Below, piece by piece: positions 19,531 through 35,000 of a stretch of 64,000 nucleotides of DNA. The number at the start of each line of letters is the position of its first letter. Position 1 is the first letter of the stretch. The position numbers and the translations under genes are program-made. Under the pieces are notes generated by a model. That model did not search any database. It saw nothing but the letters and a program-made list of their open reading frames with translations, and had not been told where the DNA came from. The stretch comes from Russula earlei (Eukaryota > Basidiomycota > Agaricomycetes > Russulales > Russulaceae), in the NCBI GenBank assembly GCA_025769875.1, contig JAGFNK010000054.1, positions 62,001-126,000 of the forward strand. Direction: 5' to 3'.

Positions 19531-22500
19531 ATGTCTGCACTCTCCTCGTTATTCCCCTTCAAGGGCCTCGGCTCTATCAATCCCCGCGATCGCCCCCCAG
19601 ATCCCGTTTCCCGTCTTCGCGCCACGCTCGAGTCCATGCCTGGCACACGCAAGTACGTTTTTACCCCCTCAACACGCGCAGAGATTCTTTCGGAGCTTTA
19701 TGACGCTTTCTGGGGACCATTCTCTCACCTCTTCCTTCCTAACTCCAACTCGAGTCTCCCGCTGCATGCTACCCTGGCAGATGTGCAAACGCGACTCAAT
19801 TTTGCAGGCGCTGCACTCAACGATCCTCCCGTCCCAGGGAGGCCCTGTGGTTACATTTTTAAGAAGGGCGAGAGTTGTTTTCGATGCAAGTATGTCCTGC
19901 GCACCTGTATGTTTCTGACTGAGATCGGTCTAACAACGATGCCCCAGGGATTGTGCCCTCGACGACAGTTGCGTCCTCTGCTCCCGCTGCTTCCACTTCA
20001 CGGACCACACAGATCACAACGTCTCATTCTTTATTGCACAACAGTCCGGCGGGTGCTGTGATTGCGGTGACGTTGGGGCGTGGCGCGTGCCTATCGCGTG
20101 TCCTTACCATCCTCCCGGCTCCGAAACCCCTGCTTCGCTCGTTGCCTATGCAGCCGAACATCCGCCTACCTTGTCTGGCCGCGATATCCCCCCCGTACAG
20201 GACTACCCTTATCGCATGCCCGTACCTCCAGAGTTGCGCGATAGTATGACGCGTACTGTTGCATATGCCCTCGACTTTGTCCTCGAGACCCTCGATTGTT
20301 CTCCTGATGAGACCAGCATGCCGACAAGCGAAGCAGATCTCCGTCTCCAGCCAAGTGCAGATCCGATGATGAAGGACCATTATTGTGTCGTGCTCTGGAA
20401 CGACGAAAAACACTCTTTCGCCGAGGTCATCGAGTTACTGTGCTTGCATACTTCAACGTCTCGCGAGGAAGCTTCAGAGATTGCAAATCGCGTGGATGAC
20501 CTCGGTCGCGAGGTCATAGAAATGAGCACTGACGTTCCCCGGGTTCTTGACGTTGCCCAAAAGTTTGCACAGATCGAGCTTGGTGTTACCGTGCGCCGCG
20601 CGTATGATACCTTCCGGGAACAGGTCGTTGCGGTCGTCATAGAGTGGTTACTCGATCTGACGCGCGCCCGGCTTGGGACCGATACGGTCATCTTGAAGGA
20701 GGTGATTGCGGAAGAGCTGCTTGTTCCAAGACGAAGGAGCAACGCGATGGCCAACCTGCCATCTGAAGTCCTATCTATCGAGACTGAGGTCCCAGATGCC
20801 GTGCGGATCACTTGGCTTTACTTGTATCATACGAAGCTCTGGAAGAAGCCGCGACTAAGCTTGAAGGAGATGTATGCAGCAGTATTGGGCCTGTCATATC
20901 GGCACAAACTCAGCGTCGGTATGGCTCAATGTCTCTTCTGTTCTTCTCCTCTGCTGACGACAAAAAAGCTGCACACTTCGCCAACGTATATCCTCGAGTC
21001 ATTGATAACTACCTTCTCGTCGATAGAGAGGCTGAAACATCCATCAAATACTTTGCCCTACAACTCTTCACCGTTCCTTCGGCTGCATTGCATATCGTGC
21101 AATATTACAACATCGTCACGCGCATTCTCAATATCATCGCTGCGTTCTTCACAAACCAGATTTCGGATCGGCGTATCAACCATCCAGCTTCTACCACCGC
21201 AGAGGTAGACGTTGACAGCGAACCGTTCAAGTCGAAACGATTCATGCCCGTTTTCAGCGACTTGCGCTACCTGTGTCACAACGAACCTGTGCAGCGGCTC
21301 ATCGCCCGTCGCCATGAATTTATCATGCAGTTCGCGCAAACCTGCCAACTATTCATGTGTATCAATCCGAACAAACGCGCGGCGAATTCACATGTGGAAT
21401 TTGAGACGGACGGATGGATCAGTGTGTTCAACGTGACGCTGTCTCTGTCAAGGGTCATCAAGGTATACGGCGAGGCGTTTCAATACGCCACTCCAGCGGA
21501 GCTAGTTGCAGCCATCGCTACTGTCACGCACAACATCCTTATGTCAGTCACGCTCTCAGATGAGAGACTGGATAGGTCGAAATTTCATCCCATCGTCTTC
21601 CACGACGTCAATTTTGGAAGCTCCCTCTATTCCATCATACAGTTTGACGTTCTCGAGGGATGGGTCAGCTTCCACCACTCGTTGCAATGGCTTCTTGCGG
21701 AATTATTCAAACATGTGGACACGCTTTCGGAGCAATCACTCAGTGAGGTCGGTCTTCGGAGCATACGGGACATTCTTCTGAGGAACACGAGTGAGAAAGC
21801 AGTGCAATCGATAATTGACTTTCCACTTAGAGGTGAGCTTGTTATATGTGCATAGGCTTGTTTTCTTACGTTCTCTGTAGTTCTGGCGATGGTTGCGCAG
21901 ATCCGCACAGGGCTTTGGGTTCGGAACGGTTTCGCGATTCGTGGCCAACTCTTGCACTACCGCGACTTCATGCTTCGTGAATTATGCTATGACCAGGACC
22001 TGTACATTCTTCAGACAGCGCTCATCATCCTGGATCCCGACATCGTTTTCGTCAGCATGATGGACCGCTTCCAGCTACTTCATTTCTTCGAAGGGGGCGT
22101 GGTTCATCCCTCGTACGATACCCAACAATTTCTGAGCATGGTTGAGGAGTTCCTTTACGTTCTCATCACAATCCTCAGTGAAGGCGCTAATGCGAGCAAG
22201 ATGCCAATTAAAGATGCAGTTCGCCGTGAGATCGTGCATGCACTAGCAGTCGGGCCGTGTACCTTCACTGACCTTGTCAAGCGCGTCGCGGAGCGTCTGG
22301 TCGAGGATCCATGCTTCGAGCGTGTGCTGCGCGAAGTTGCGAACTTCCGTGGGCCCGGAGTCGACGGCCGATTCAGGCATGTACGAGCTCAAGCCCGAGG
22401 CCTATGACGAAATTAACCCTTTCTTCTACCATTATACACGCAACAAACGCGAGGAGGTGGAGACGGTGCTGTACAATCATTGGAAGAAACGAGGTGTTCA

Positions 22501-25330
22501 AGAACCCGTAATTGTCCCGCGGCCCTTGGGTATCCCAGGTGGCCCGTTTGTCACACTCCCGGCGGCATTCGATTCCGAAGTGCTCTTACAGATCATGTTC
22601 TACACGACTTTCAACATTCTCGTGCTGACTGAAGTTTCGGGGGCCACACCTTCATCGGGCGAAGCCATCCTCGACCAGATGTTACACCTCGCCATGCTTG
22701 CTTTAGTGGAGCGACCGAGCGTATTCAGTCATCTCGCTGCTACAAAAGCATTTGAGGACGACAAGAACCTCGTCGACATGCTCTGCGTGCTTGAACATCA
22801 CGAACAGTATCGCGCGTACAAGGCGCGGTGCGACTGGATCTTGCGCACAATTGCCGAGCATGTACCTGAGGCTGTCCGTTTGCGGAGACGAGTTGTTCTA
22901 CCAGAGGCGGGAGAGGGTCCCGGAGATGCTAAAAAGAGGGCTGCGCGGGCAAGACAGGAGGCGATCATGCGGCAGATGAGGGAACAACAGGCGAGCTTCG
23001 TACACAACATAGACGACGACGACTACGAGGACGAAGAGAACATCGACGCGAGTGAACCAGCATCTCTCGGAACGTGCATCGTGTGTCAGGAGGAGCTCAA
23101 CACATCAAAACCATTTGGTGCTCTAGGACTAATCCAGCCTAGCAAGCTCGTGCGCAAGCAGCCTGATGGCAACGGTGGGTTGATGAATGACGTGATGACG
23201 TCTCCCTACTCCCTCGATCGCAATCCGCCAGCGTCCGAAAATGCACCTTTCCCGCCACGAGGGGCAGCACTCCATGACCCCAAAGTCACGACGTTCGAGG
23301 TGTTTCCCTCCCAGAACATCCGCTTCGGCCTACATGCCTCGATTTGCAGTCATCTAATGCATCTCGATTGCTTTAATGCATACACCCTCTCCATTCGTCA
23401 ACGACATCGGACGCAAGCCGCGCGAAACCACCCAGAAAGCATCTCACGCAAGGAGTATATTTGCCCACTGTGCAAAAGCCTTGGCAACGTCATCCTACCC
23501 GTTTTGCACCCAGCGCCAATTCAGCTCAACGCCTTGCCCTTTGCGGACTGGACTCGAGCAGCAGGGATCAGCATCCTGAAGTCCAAGTCGGATCCGCTCT
23601 TGGATTCTTTGCTCGTTAGCAACGGAACGGGGGAGCTCGTGTTCTGGGGCGCACAGGATCCAGGGTACATCTCGTTCTTCCGGGCAGGAGACCGCTGGCC
23701 CGACTGGGTCATGCACAAGATGGTCGACAGCGTGATGAACATCGCCCGCGCCATTTCGCAACAATCACGTCATTTGCGCGATCGGCCGGAGCCCGAAACT
23801 GGGGAGCGCGGTGCGGGTCTATATCTACCTGAGGACCTCGTGGGGTATTCGATAGCATGCTTGGAGATCGCGCAGCGCGGGGTAGGAAGCCCAGGCGGGA
23901 CAGTCGCAGACAACGTCACAGAATCTCATGCAAGGATGCTACGCGGGCTCATTACCTGCCTAGGAAAGCTCGCCATCGTGCCGTTCAAAGGCAGACCTGA
24001 CGAGGGGAGGGAAGCACTACGACAGGCCATCATCAAGCGTCTGCTACCCGAGTGGAGCCTCTCAACGCTGAATCCGGTGTCGTATCCCCTACTCCTACGC
24101 GACCCATTTACAATCGTGGTGGAGACGGCTGCGGTAGCTCCCGAAATGCTCCGACATGTTCTCGTCCTCTCATACTACGCATTCCTTGCGCGCACCGTGA
24201 TTGGGCTTATCTACGTGTTGAACAAAACCCGAAGTTGGCCGGTACAGCACCCGACCCAGAGAGCGTACGAGAACATCTTCGGTGATTTGCGCATGTTCTT
24301 CACTTCCGTCGTGCGCCACTCGCCGGTGGTAGAACATGCATCCGAGATCGTCTTCACGACGTATGGTGAGGCTCGCATCGAGAAGCTCATGTATTGTTTC
24401 ACCCTTCCCTTCCTGCGCCGAGCGGCCATCCTCGTGCGTGCCGTACTCCCCGGAGCGTTTCCGTCGCCCGCACTCACAAACGCGGGCAACGAGCGGAGCG
24501 AGTACTCGCGCCTGCTCACGATGCTGGGCATCCCACCCCTCGCGGATCTGCCGTCGCAGGACACGCTGCAGACGAGCCTCGCGGGCTGGTGCTCGCACTA
24601 CGGACACTCGCACGCGGCGTCGCAGCTCAACTGCGGCATCATCCTCGAGAATCCGACGATCTACCGCATCGCCCGTCTGCCCACGATGCTCGACACGCTC
24701 TTCGGCGAGCTGGACAGGGCGCTGACGTGCAAGCGCTGCAACACCCTCCCGGCCGACGCCGCGATCTGCTTGATCTGCGGGGCCGCGGTGTGCTTCCAGA
24801 GCCATTGTTGCGCCGACAGGGAGGCGGGGGACAGAGGCGAGTGCAACATGCATACGCGGGAGTGAGTTGCCATCATGGCGATATATCCATCTATGTATCG
24901 ACGCGCTCGACCGTCACGGGCTGCGCATGCTGATAAACGGAACGCGATTCTCTCTTCTTTTGTAGATGCGGGGGCGTGATCGGACTGTACTTCCTGGTCA
25001 AGCGGTGCTGCTTGTTGTACCTGTACGCAGGCAACGGGACCTTCGCACTCGCGCCCTACCTCGACATCCACGGAGAGGTCGACACGTCCATGCGGTGAGC
25101 CCTCGTTTCGTTGCCGCTGCCCCGTTCCTTCCCTGGCGTCCCTCCGGCCGCTATAGCCTCCTTTAGCGTTGTCTCTAACGTGACGCATTTTTAGAAGAGG
25201 GCGCAGACAATTCCTGCATCCAGCTCGTTGGGAAGAGGTTCGAAAGACGTGGCTCAATCATGGGATCCCGTCCATGGTTGCCCGGAAGCTGGAGGGCACT
25301 GTCGACAGCGGTGGATGGGAGACCCTATGA
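19531..25330 (+). CDS. UBR1: E3 ubiquitin ligase UBR1 (N-recognin)
   Basis: N-degron pathway E3 ligase of about 1,812 residues. Exons: 19531-19889, 19948-20918, 20969-21832, 21881-24861, 24966-25094, 25195-25330. The UBR box zinc finger starts CGYIFKKGESCFRCKDCA and continues through SCVLCSRCFHFTDHTDH and GGCCDCGDVGAWR, binding basic N-termini. A ClpS-like domain (HYCVVLWNDEKHSFAEVIEL) follows for bulky N-termini. Later come YELKPEAYDEINPFFYHYTR, a RING-type region (GTCIVCQEEL ... HASICSHLMHLDCFNAY ... YICPLCKSLGN) and the C-terminal UBR autoinhibitory domain ending in the Cys-rich LTCKRCNTLPADAAICLICG. Exon 4 needs one base removed at 22351-22353 (GGG) to keep frame; total exon length is 5,440 nt, one more than a multiple of three. 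Otherwise the gene looks intact. Confidence 0.93.
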
Positions 25331-25485
25331 CACATGTCTTTCCTTCCTTTCTTTTTTTCGGCCGTCCAGTCTGCTTATCCACAACGCAACGACCCTCTGT
25401 AACTTAGTGCATCTACCTCATCAGAAAGGACACGTGTAATTTCAGAATGTTATTATAGTTTTTTTTTTTTGATTGTCAGACTAGA

Positions 25486-27846
<2,361 letters not shown>

Positions 27847-29023
27847 ATGGAGCTCGGATCTCACATAGCCACCAAGCTAGAGCCGTTCGTGCTCATATCC
27901 AAGTCCGCAAAGGGTGCGGCGGCGGCGAAACTCATCCTGGATGCGATATCCGCCCAAGGCGTGTACTTCTTCGCGGAGCTGCTCGACGTGCCGAACATCA
28001 AGCAGGTGCGTTGCGCTCCGCGTGGCGTATCGTCCTGATCGCGACCGAGCTGACGCGAACCTCCTTATCAGCTCGCGAGCAGCGAACAGCACCGAGCGCA
28101 CTATGCGTTGCTCGAGATTTTCACGTACAAAACGTACCAAGACTACCTCCGTACGCCTTCCCCCCCGTCTCGTCTCCCCTTGCAACACCGAGCCTGATGA
28201 TCGTCTGAAAAAAAAAAAAAAAAAAAGAACAAAGGCTGGCGTTGCCCGAACTCTCCCCGGCGCAAACGACGAAGCTGAAGCACCTTTCTCTCCTTAGTTA
28301 TGCGATGCGACATCGAGTAGCTCTCAATCCACTCTCTCTCTCTCCCTTGGCGCCAGAACTTTGACCATGCGATTTCGCAGGTCCTGCCTTACTCCTACTT
28401 GCAAGTGAATCTAGACATCCCCACCATCCGACAGCTAGAGGATCTCATCATCGAGGCCATCTACCTCGACATCATCCGCGGGAGACTGGACCAAAAGGAG
28501 CAACAGTTCGAGGTCGAATACACCATCGGGAGGGACGTGCCCCACCAAGCCATCGCAGAAATTCTGACCTCCCTCGAGCACTGGTAGGTAGCGGTGTCGT
28601 CCGTCCCCAGGACATGCTCCTCTTACCCGAATCCCCCTATCCCTCTCTCCGAAGGTCCTCGACGACCGCCACGCTCCTCCAGACGCTGGACTCGAAGCTC
28701 GTGTCGCTCGCGGAACGCAACGCCGCCAGGGCACGCGAGGAAGCCGAGCACGAGGAGGCTCTCAACGTGGTGCCTCAAGGACGTCGCAGAGCGTCTGCGG
28801 GAGAAGCAAGACGCGAGCAAGCGCGCTGCAACGGCCGCTGGGGGACGGAAGGACGGGGACGCGATGGACGTAGACGAGCCCGAGGGGTCGGACGCTAAGA
28901 ATAAGAACAGAAAGTACGTGGGCTTCGTGGGCTTCGTCATCTCCGGGCACTGACTGATGATGGCTTGCTTGCAGAGCACCACAGGAGATGGTCAAGGTGA
29001 GAACCAAGCGCAATAGGATGTGA
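27847..29023 (+). CDS. CSN7: COP9 signalosome subunit 7 (PCI domain)
   Basis: Subunit of the CSN deneddylase, which removes Nedd8 from cullins. Exon 1 27847-28005 starts MELGSHIATKLEPFVLIS. Next come LASSEQHRAHYALLEIFTYK, then PELSPAQTTKLKHLSLLSYA, then the PCI winged-helix part: VLPYSYLQVNLDIPTIRQLE, DLIIEAIYLDIIRGRLDQKE, EVEYTIGRDVPHQAIAEIL. A coiled, acidic C-terminus ends KRNRM. The intron ahead of QQRLALPELS has a 19-20 A tract where a polypyrimidine tract is expected (about 28208-28227). An apparent one-base frameshift occurs near 28773 (ALNVV then LKDVAERLREKQ is in another frame); without correction the protein would end early. The family call is secure; the frameshift may be a sequencing error. 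Confidence 0.87.
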
Positions 29024-29268
29024 GACATGAGAAACTTTTTCGGATGTCTACTACCTTCCCCACCCTTCGGCGTTGTAAAACATAGCTGTGGTCATGTCCG
29101 CACTAGCACTGTAACCTTAGCTTCCGACACAATTTGTTCTAGCTCACTCGAGGCGACTCGGCGCCGCTACCCTCAGACAAGTGTAAGAGCAGGGGGGTGT
29201 TTCCTGCAGACGCCCAAGACTACACCTGAAAATTTTTCTTTGCCATGGAAGAGGCAGGTGAATAAAAG
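29024..29268. terminator. Convergent 3' region of CSN7 and RGP1
   Basis: 245 bp shared by two converging genes. An AATAAA hexamer on the plus strand at about 29260 may serve CSN7 polyadenylation. No gene is present. Confidence 0.35.
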
Positions 29269-32064
29269 CTAAACATCAAATACGACGTCCTCGGGTCTGA
29301 ATGCGGTGTTTCCGGGCCACACCGTCACCGGCACCTCACACTCAACGGTCTCGACAGCGAGCTCCCGCCAGCCGTCCTCTCCGCTCCCGAGGTCCACCTC
29401 ACCTTCCCCGTCCTCATCTGCAACGGTCTCGTCACCATCGTGAAAGCCGCCTTCGGACATACCCAAGAACGTCGACGCGAACAACGACGCCCACGAGCGC
29501 GTCTGTGGCGACGTTGGGGGCGTCGCGGGAGTCGGACTCAGAGGAGGTTCACTCGGCTTTGGCGGCCTCTCAAGCGGGGCGAGGCTGTCAGTCCCGACCC
29601 AGCTGCTGCCCCACTGCCCGCGAGGGGCCGTCGCGCGCCATTCCGCGAACCTGTGCGCCGGGCATCGCGACCGCCACGAGGAGGCAGAGGCGTACCTTCC
29701 ACGCCAGACCGCCTTCGGATGACACGCCGCCCAGCGACAAGCGGAAAGCGGGTGCGGCGTCGGGGGGTATGTCGAGCGCGAACGTCGAGCGGAGCGTCTG
29801 CATCGTGAACGACGCGTGGTGCTCCGCGTACATGCGGCGCATGTAAGAGGCGTTTCGCACGTCGGGAGGCGCCGCGATCTCGGACGGAAGGGATTCGTGC
29901 GCTTCGAGCATGGCCGAGAGCTGCGTCAATCGCACGAGAAGACCGTGATTAGAGCCGTCCGACCCGGGGAATGAGTGAAAAGAGATGGTGCCTACTTTGA
30001 GTATGCGTGCGCGTCCCTCGCGATCGTTCAGTTCGACAACGCCTAGAACGGTCTCGCCAAGTCGCCACGCCGATTTCATGAATGTCAACACGGCGACTTT
30101 GACATCACCCTTATTCACGTCGTAAGAAACCTTCTTGGGAACACGCGTTAGGGCCTCGACAGCCTCCCGGCAACCAGTTAGGCCGCCCCCGGTTCCGTGC
30201 AGCTCCTGGTCGTCCATCGTCACGCGCAGCGCGGGAAACGCAGACAACGCGGTAGAATCGGGCTCTAGAAGCAGCAAGCCATAGGTCCGTAGATCGCTGA
30301 TGGAGCTCTGAGAAATCCTAGGTGGTTTGAACACTTTGCCGAAGATCAGCAAGAGAATGGAGGCAACCCGGGACGCGTACGTTTAGGCAATTCTCGTGGA
30401 CCTTCTTCGATCTTCTCTTCCAACCTCCCACCGTGCTCCGCTGAGCCCGTAAGTAAGTCGTACCAGCGCGGTGGCTGGCCAGCTGTGGGCCGACCTCGCG
30501 TCAGCTCTCCCTTGCGAACCTTAAAGATAACCTACTGGAGACGTGATTGTAAATACGTATCGGGACTTTCATCACTCTGCTCCGGCTGCTAAGCGAGCCG
30601 GCAGTCGCTCGACAGGCACCGACGGACAGTTGATATGAGAACCTGAGAGTGCGACCCTTGTATGTCGGAGGGAGATCTGATGGCAGTTTCACAGTGTAAG
30701 TGTCTAAAAGGAACCAAGCATAGAAAGGTGAGCCGCATGAAACACTGATTCTCTACATTGCGGCACTCACAGCTACGTTCTTCTCCTGGCCCCAAACTGA
30801 GGTCGACTGCAAGCATGGCCGGCGGTATCTCAAAGATTGGTACTGGCTGTTCAGGGTCCCACTCTTCACCTCCCTGAACCCCGCCCAAGACAAGGCCCAC
30901 CCCGCCTAAACCCAGCCCTACACCCTCTGACTCGCGATGTGCCATCTTGCCGTCTGAACTCGCAAAACTACGTGCGGCGGGCAAAGTTGGAGAACCACCA
31001 TATGAGGGCGCGCGCGCGCGGTGGCCAGCCGATGCAGGCGACGATATTAGCCCCCACAAACTCCCGACGATGCTCGCGCTACGCCGCTCATGGCCGCGGG
31101 AAGGCGGTGGGGACGCAACCCCGATATCCATGCTTCCCCCGCCGCGTGGGCCGCGTCTGAAGCGTTGTAACGCTGCGAGCGCCGGTGTACGCGCCAATGA
31201 CGGCGGGGGGAGTACAAAAAGGGAGCCTGAGAAATGTACATATGCGTATAGGACTTGTTCAGTGCCGTCCCTCGGAAGGGACTTGAGAGAAGAGGGGTGA
31301 CCATTCCCCAAGAGGGCTTGCGGATGGTGGTGTGCGCCCAAGCGTGGCTGATGCGTACGTGAGGTAGATTGAGAGCCGCTTGCAGCGTGAAGGGAAATGA
31401 AAGGGGAAGGCGTCGGAGCAGGCGAAGGAAAGGGGGGTGTCGGTGGGATGGGGGACATGCTTTCAGCAATTGGATCAAGCGAGATGGCGAATGAAGAGGC
31501 TGATGCGCTCTGCGGGATTGGAACTGGAACGTCAGCAACTGACGCTTTCCGAGCGTGCGGGTGATTGGGGGGGACCGGTGCCGTCGATGTGCGGGCTAGT
31601 GGGGACGACGAGGTTTGCCCTGCGCGGCGGTCGGCAAGGGATAACATTCTCGCGTCATCTTGGAGAGAATCAGGAAGTTCATGGGACGGTATGTCGACGG
31701 AGAGCGACTTGATGCTGAAACGCCGGTGTGAAATAATCTCCCTGGGCGGCCCACTCCCCGGCGGTGCCGTGCCGACCAAGCGTTTACGCGTTGGTGCGGA
31801 GGATTTTGGAGGGACTGGACGGAGCGGGGAATTGAGAGGGCTCTTCGGCAGTCCCGGAGAGGTGGGCGGACGGGCAAGTCGGGCAGAGCTGACGGAGTGC
31901 GCGCTGCGCTTGTGTGTGGAGCGTGGGGGTGGGACATGCGCCTGGGGTGAACGTGTATTGGTGATTGTGATGGTCACGGAAAGAGGTTCGCCCGCAAAGT
32001 AGGATGATTGAGTGGGTGTGACCACGACGCGGAGAGCGGTGTCGATGACGTGCTCTTCGGACAT
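29269..32064 (-). CDS. RGP1: Rgp1, Rab6/Ypt6 GEF subunit
   Basis: Partner of Ric1 in the Golgi exchange factor for Ypt6/Rab6. Starts MSEEHVIDTALRVVVTPTQS with the arrestin-like N-terminal block SSYFAGEPLSVTITITNTRS. A Ser/Pro/Gly-rich stretch of more than 250 residues follows, with a conserved island EQVLYAYVHFSGSLF. After an intron near 30775-30700 the core resumes: YTVKLPSDLPPTYKGRTLRF, SYQLSV, MKVPIRIYNHVS. A later large exon (ends near 29600) gives KVSYDVNKGDVKVAVLTFMK, LGETVLGVVELND and LAWKVRLCLLVAVA. The last exon ends CEVPVTVWPGNTAFRPEDVV. The junction near 29600 needs either a very short (about 37 nt) intron or a one-base frameshift. Middle exon borders around 30360-30500 are approximate. 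Confidence 0.86.
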
Positions 32065-35000
32065 CGTACCTGTGCAGAGGGGAAGAGACGGTTTAGAGGA
32101 AATTCATGACAACGAAGGCGAGGGTGTGGTTGTGTGAATTGTGAGTGGCGCGCTGTTGGGGATTTCGGTAGGTGTCGTGTCGGAGGCCACATACCGCCTT
32201 TACTCCCCCTCCAGTCCACCCTGGGCTCATCGCGTCACCGCCACCCACTGGCATATTCGTGAGTGCTGTTGGCCATGTAATTCACGTCGACTATATGCAG
32301 GCAGAATAACAAGCAAAATTCGTCGCAACTCTGTTTCTTTTGCAAGTCCGACCAGCACCAGCTTTGCATCAACTCGTTTCGAGGTGGGAGTCAGCGCTCT
32401 GTGGTCAACTCGAGAAAACCGGCTGACGAGGCGAGCATGGATTCGTTATCCGCGCACGTAAACAGAGTATGGTTTGTCTAATCAACGGATCAACTCAACC
32501 TGCTAACGCTACTCGAATCAGAAGATACGTTTCTTTAAGTTCAATGAGACTAGTGTTCACGAGGCACCGCACAGGCGCACATCACTTTGTTTGTTGATAC
32601 GAGCGGAACGCCCTGTGTAATCCCTCAGAGGACAGGTGCTTTACACACAACACAACTGACAATCGCACGCCAATCTCGTGGAAGCGCGCATGAACGAGGC
32701 GACTACGAGGGAACCGGCCAATGATGACCCTTGACACGATCACTCGCATTACAACTTTTGCAACAGGGGACGAGCGCTAGAGCATCCCATCGAGCGCCGA
32801 TCATCGTGGTGGAACACAGGATGATCATGATTGGCTTGCAGCTGTGCCAGATCCAGAGATTCAGGACTGTTTTAGCATCGAGCGTTACGAGACGCAGGGA
32901 GAGTGGTTGGGTTGTGTTGAGAGACATCGACCCCATGTGGTAATATTGCTAGTGTTGCCATAGCCAGCCCACAGGGGAATATGTTGTGTTGTCCCTGCAA
33001 GATTGAAACAGATGCGCTCTTCCCGAGTCGCCAGCTCTTGCGAGACGCTCGACCGTGACAACGAAATCAGAAGCATCGCTAGAAACGACTGACGAGTGCA
33101 CGAGTGGCGAGGGCGAGCAAAAAGCGTTAGTCGGGTTTGCAAAGCCCCTTCTAAGCTGATCCATGGACCGCGTGCAGTGGGGGCGTACGGTGGGATCTCG
33201 TCATCACGCCGGTTTCAAAACCACCAAGAGGGGCTCGAGGTTGGGGGTGCTCGCTCCCCAGGGCTGTGGCTGCAGCCGGCGACCAATGGCGAAGACGGTG
33301 AGAAATATCGCTACTGGCATTGCATTGGTCGGCCGCCCCCGGGACTGCTTGTCTACTGGCAACAACACGTCCCTCGGAGGTTATAGCCCGTTACGAACGA
33401 ATCAGGGCTCTGATACGCCTCTCTGCTGTCCTTGCCAGATTCCTCCATCCCCGCCGCGGACATGTCTCAGACAAATTATCTCGCGACCAGTTTCCCAATT
33501 GAAGTTTCCCAAAGAAACGAATCGCCAGGGTTCTTTTCGGCCCTTCTCACTTTTGTTTCGTACTGCGTGGGGGGCCTGAGGCGGTTCAAGTCGTGACACG
33601 CGAACGCATACCCTTATCACTCGAAAGTGCCGCCTGCAACGCCCTCCCTTAGATGTCTTAGCGGCCAACTATGCACTCTAGCCATGACGTGAATGTCATC
33701 CCCTTCCCAAAAGAAGGTCCCTTCCTCGGATCGATGTCCTTGTCCGCTCCCCGCCATCCGATGACGCTCATGTGAACCCATCAAAAGTTTGCAATCCTCC
33801 GCGGATATCGGGAGAGGGAGCTGTTCCTCCCCGTGTCCGTGAGGGCATCAGAACCATAACCGTGACAGCGGACAGCCTTGCAAGCAAAGGACACCAAGAT
33901 GGTTTCCCACCTGAGCCAACTGAAGTCGAAAGCGAACGAACATTCCAAGGGCTATTGCAGCTTGTTTTACTAAACAATCTGGCGCCTCGCCAATCATGAT
34001 CACTGCGTCTGGTCGTTGTGTCAAATCTGCGTGGCTACCCCAACTTGGAATCATCTCTGACCACTGCACGCCGTATTGCTCTTCAAGTGCTCCACCTGTA
34101 TTTCTTCTGCAACTGTTCCAGTGCCTCTTTTTTTCTTCCTGTGAAGTCCCTGCCGGCCCACAGCCTCGATCGGGACGTCAACACTATCTGTCTAGAATGG
34201 CGGAAGGGCGAAGTTTCTTCCGTTATTCTTTCCCAGTCTAGTCTCTCTGCCCCCTGTTCGGGCTGAACCGAAGACGGTTCGATTCACGAAACGCTTATCC
34301 GTCGTCATAGTCTGCGATGGCACGACGGGCGACGTCAGATGTCCCTGTTCCACTGTGCCGAGTACCATGCTCGGACTTGGACATCACGACGTTCTGTTGC
34401 GGCCTCGGCAATGCCGGTATCATCGCTTCACACGTCCGCGTTACAAGCCTGACATCGTTTTGGGCCGACAGCGAAGACATCATGCTTAACGCCGCAATTC
34501 CAGGCTGCAGAAGTCCAGAGCATTGCACGATGGTAAACGCCCGGCTGTTCTTCTCCACGCGAGTGGGTAGGAGGGAAGCCGTGACTGGAATGTCTCCCGC
34601 CCACAATCTAGGACTTGTGTCTTCGAGGAGCTCGCTGGTACCTAGTTACAGGACAACAGTGTAGCGGCCTTTTGTCCCATTGCTATTCTGCTGCTACGAC
34701 GTCAACAGCGTGCGGTAGGTCGTCCTTCTGCACCGTGCATACGGCTACCGCTGAGCCGGACTATTGTAGAGGACTGCGAGCGTCGGAAGAGCCTGAAGAC
34801 CCCACGTCGAATAGTACATGATATCCATCATCACGATCGTTGGGCCAAGACGAAAACGCCTTCTACATGGGGCGCGCGTCCCCCTTGTCCCACATACGTG
34901 ATGGTCGTTCGGTGGGCGCGCCTCGCTTCCCCCGGGTGGTCTTGGAACCCCCCCCCCCCTCTCATCGATCTCTGCTGGAAGTAGCTTTGTGGTGCGCAAT

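Noticed and set aside
22350..22378. 28-nt GT..AG intron explaining the UBR1 frame change
   Set aside because: Too short for spliceosomal removal and it would delete conserved residues before MYELKPE; a one-base indel is simpler.
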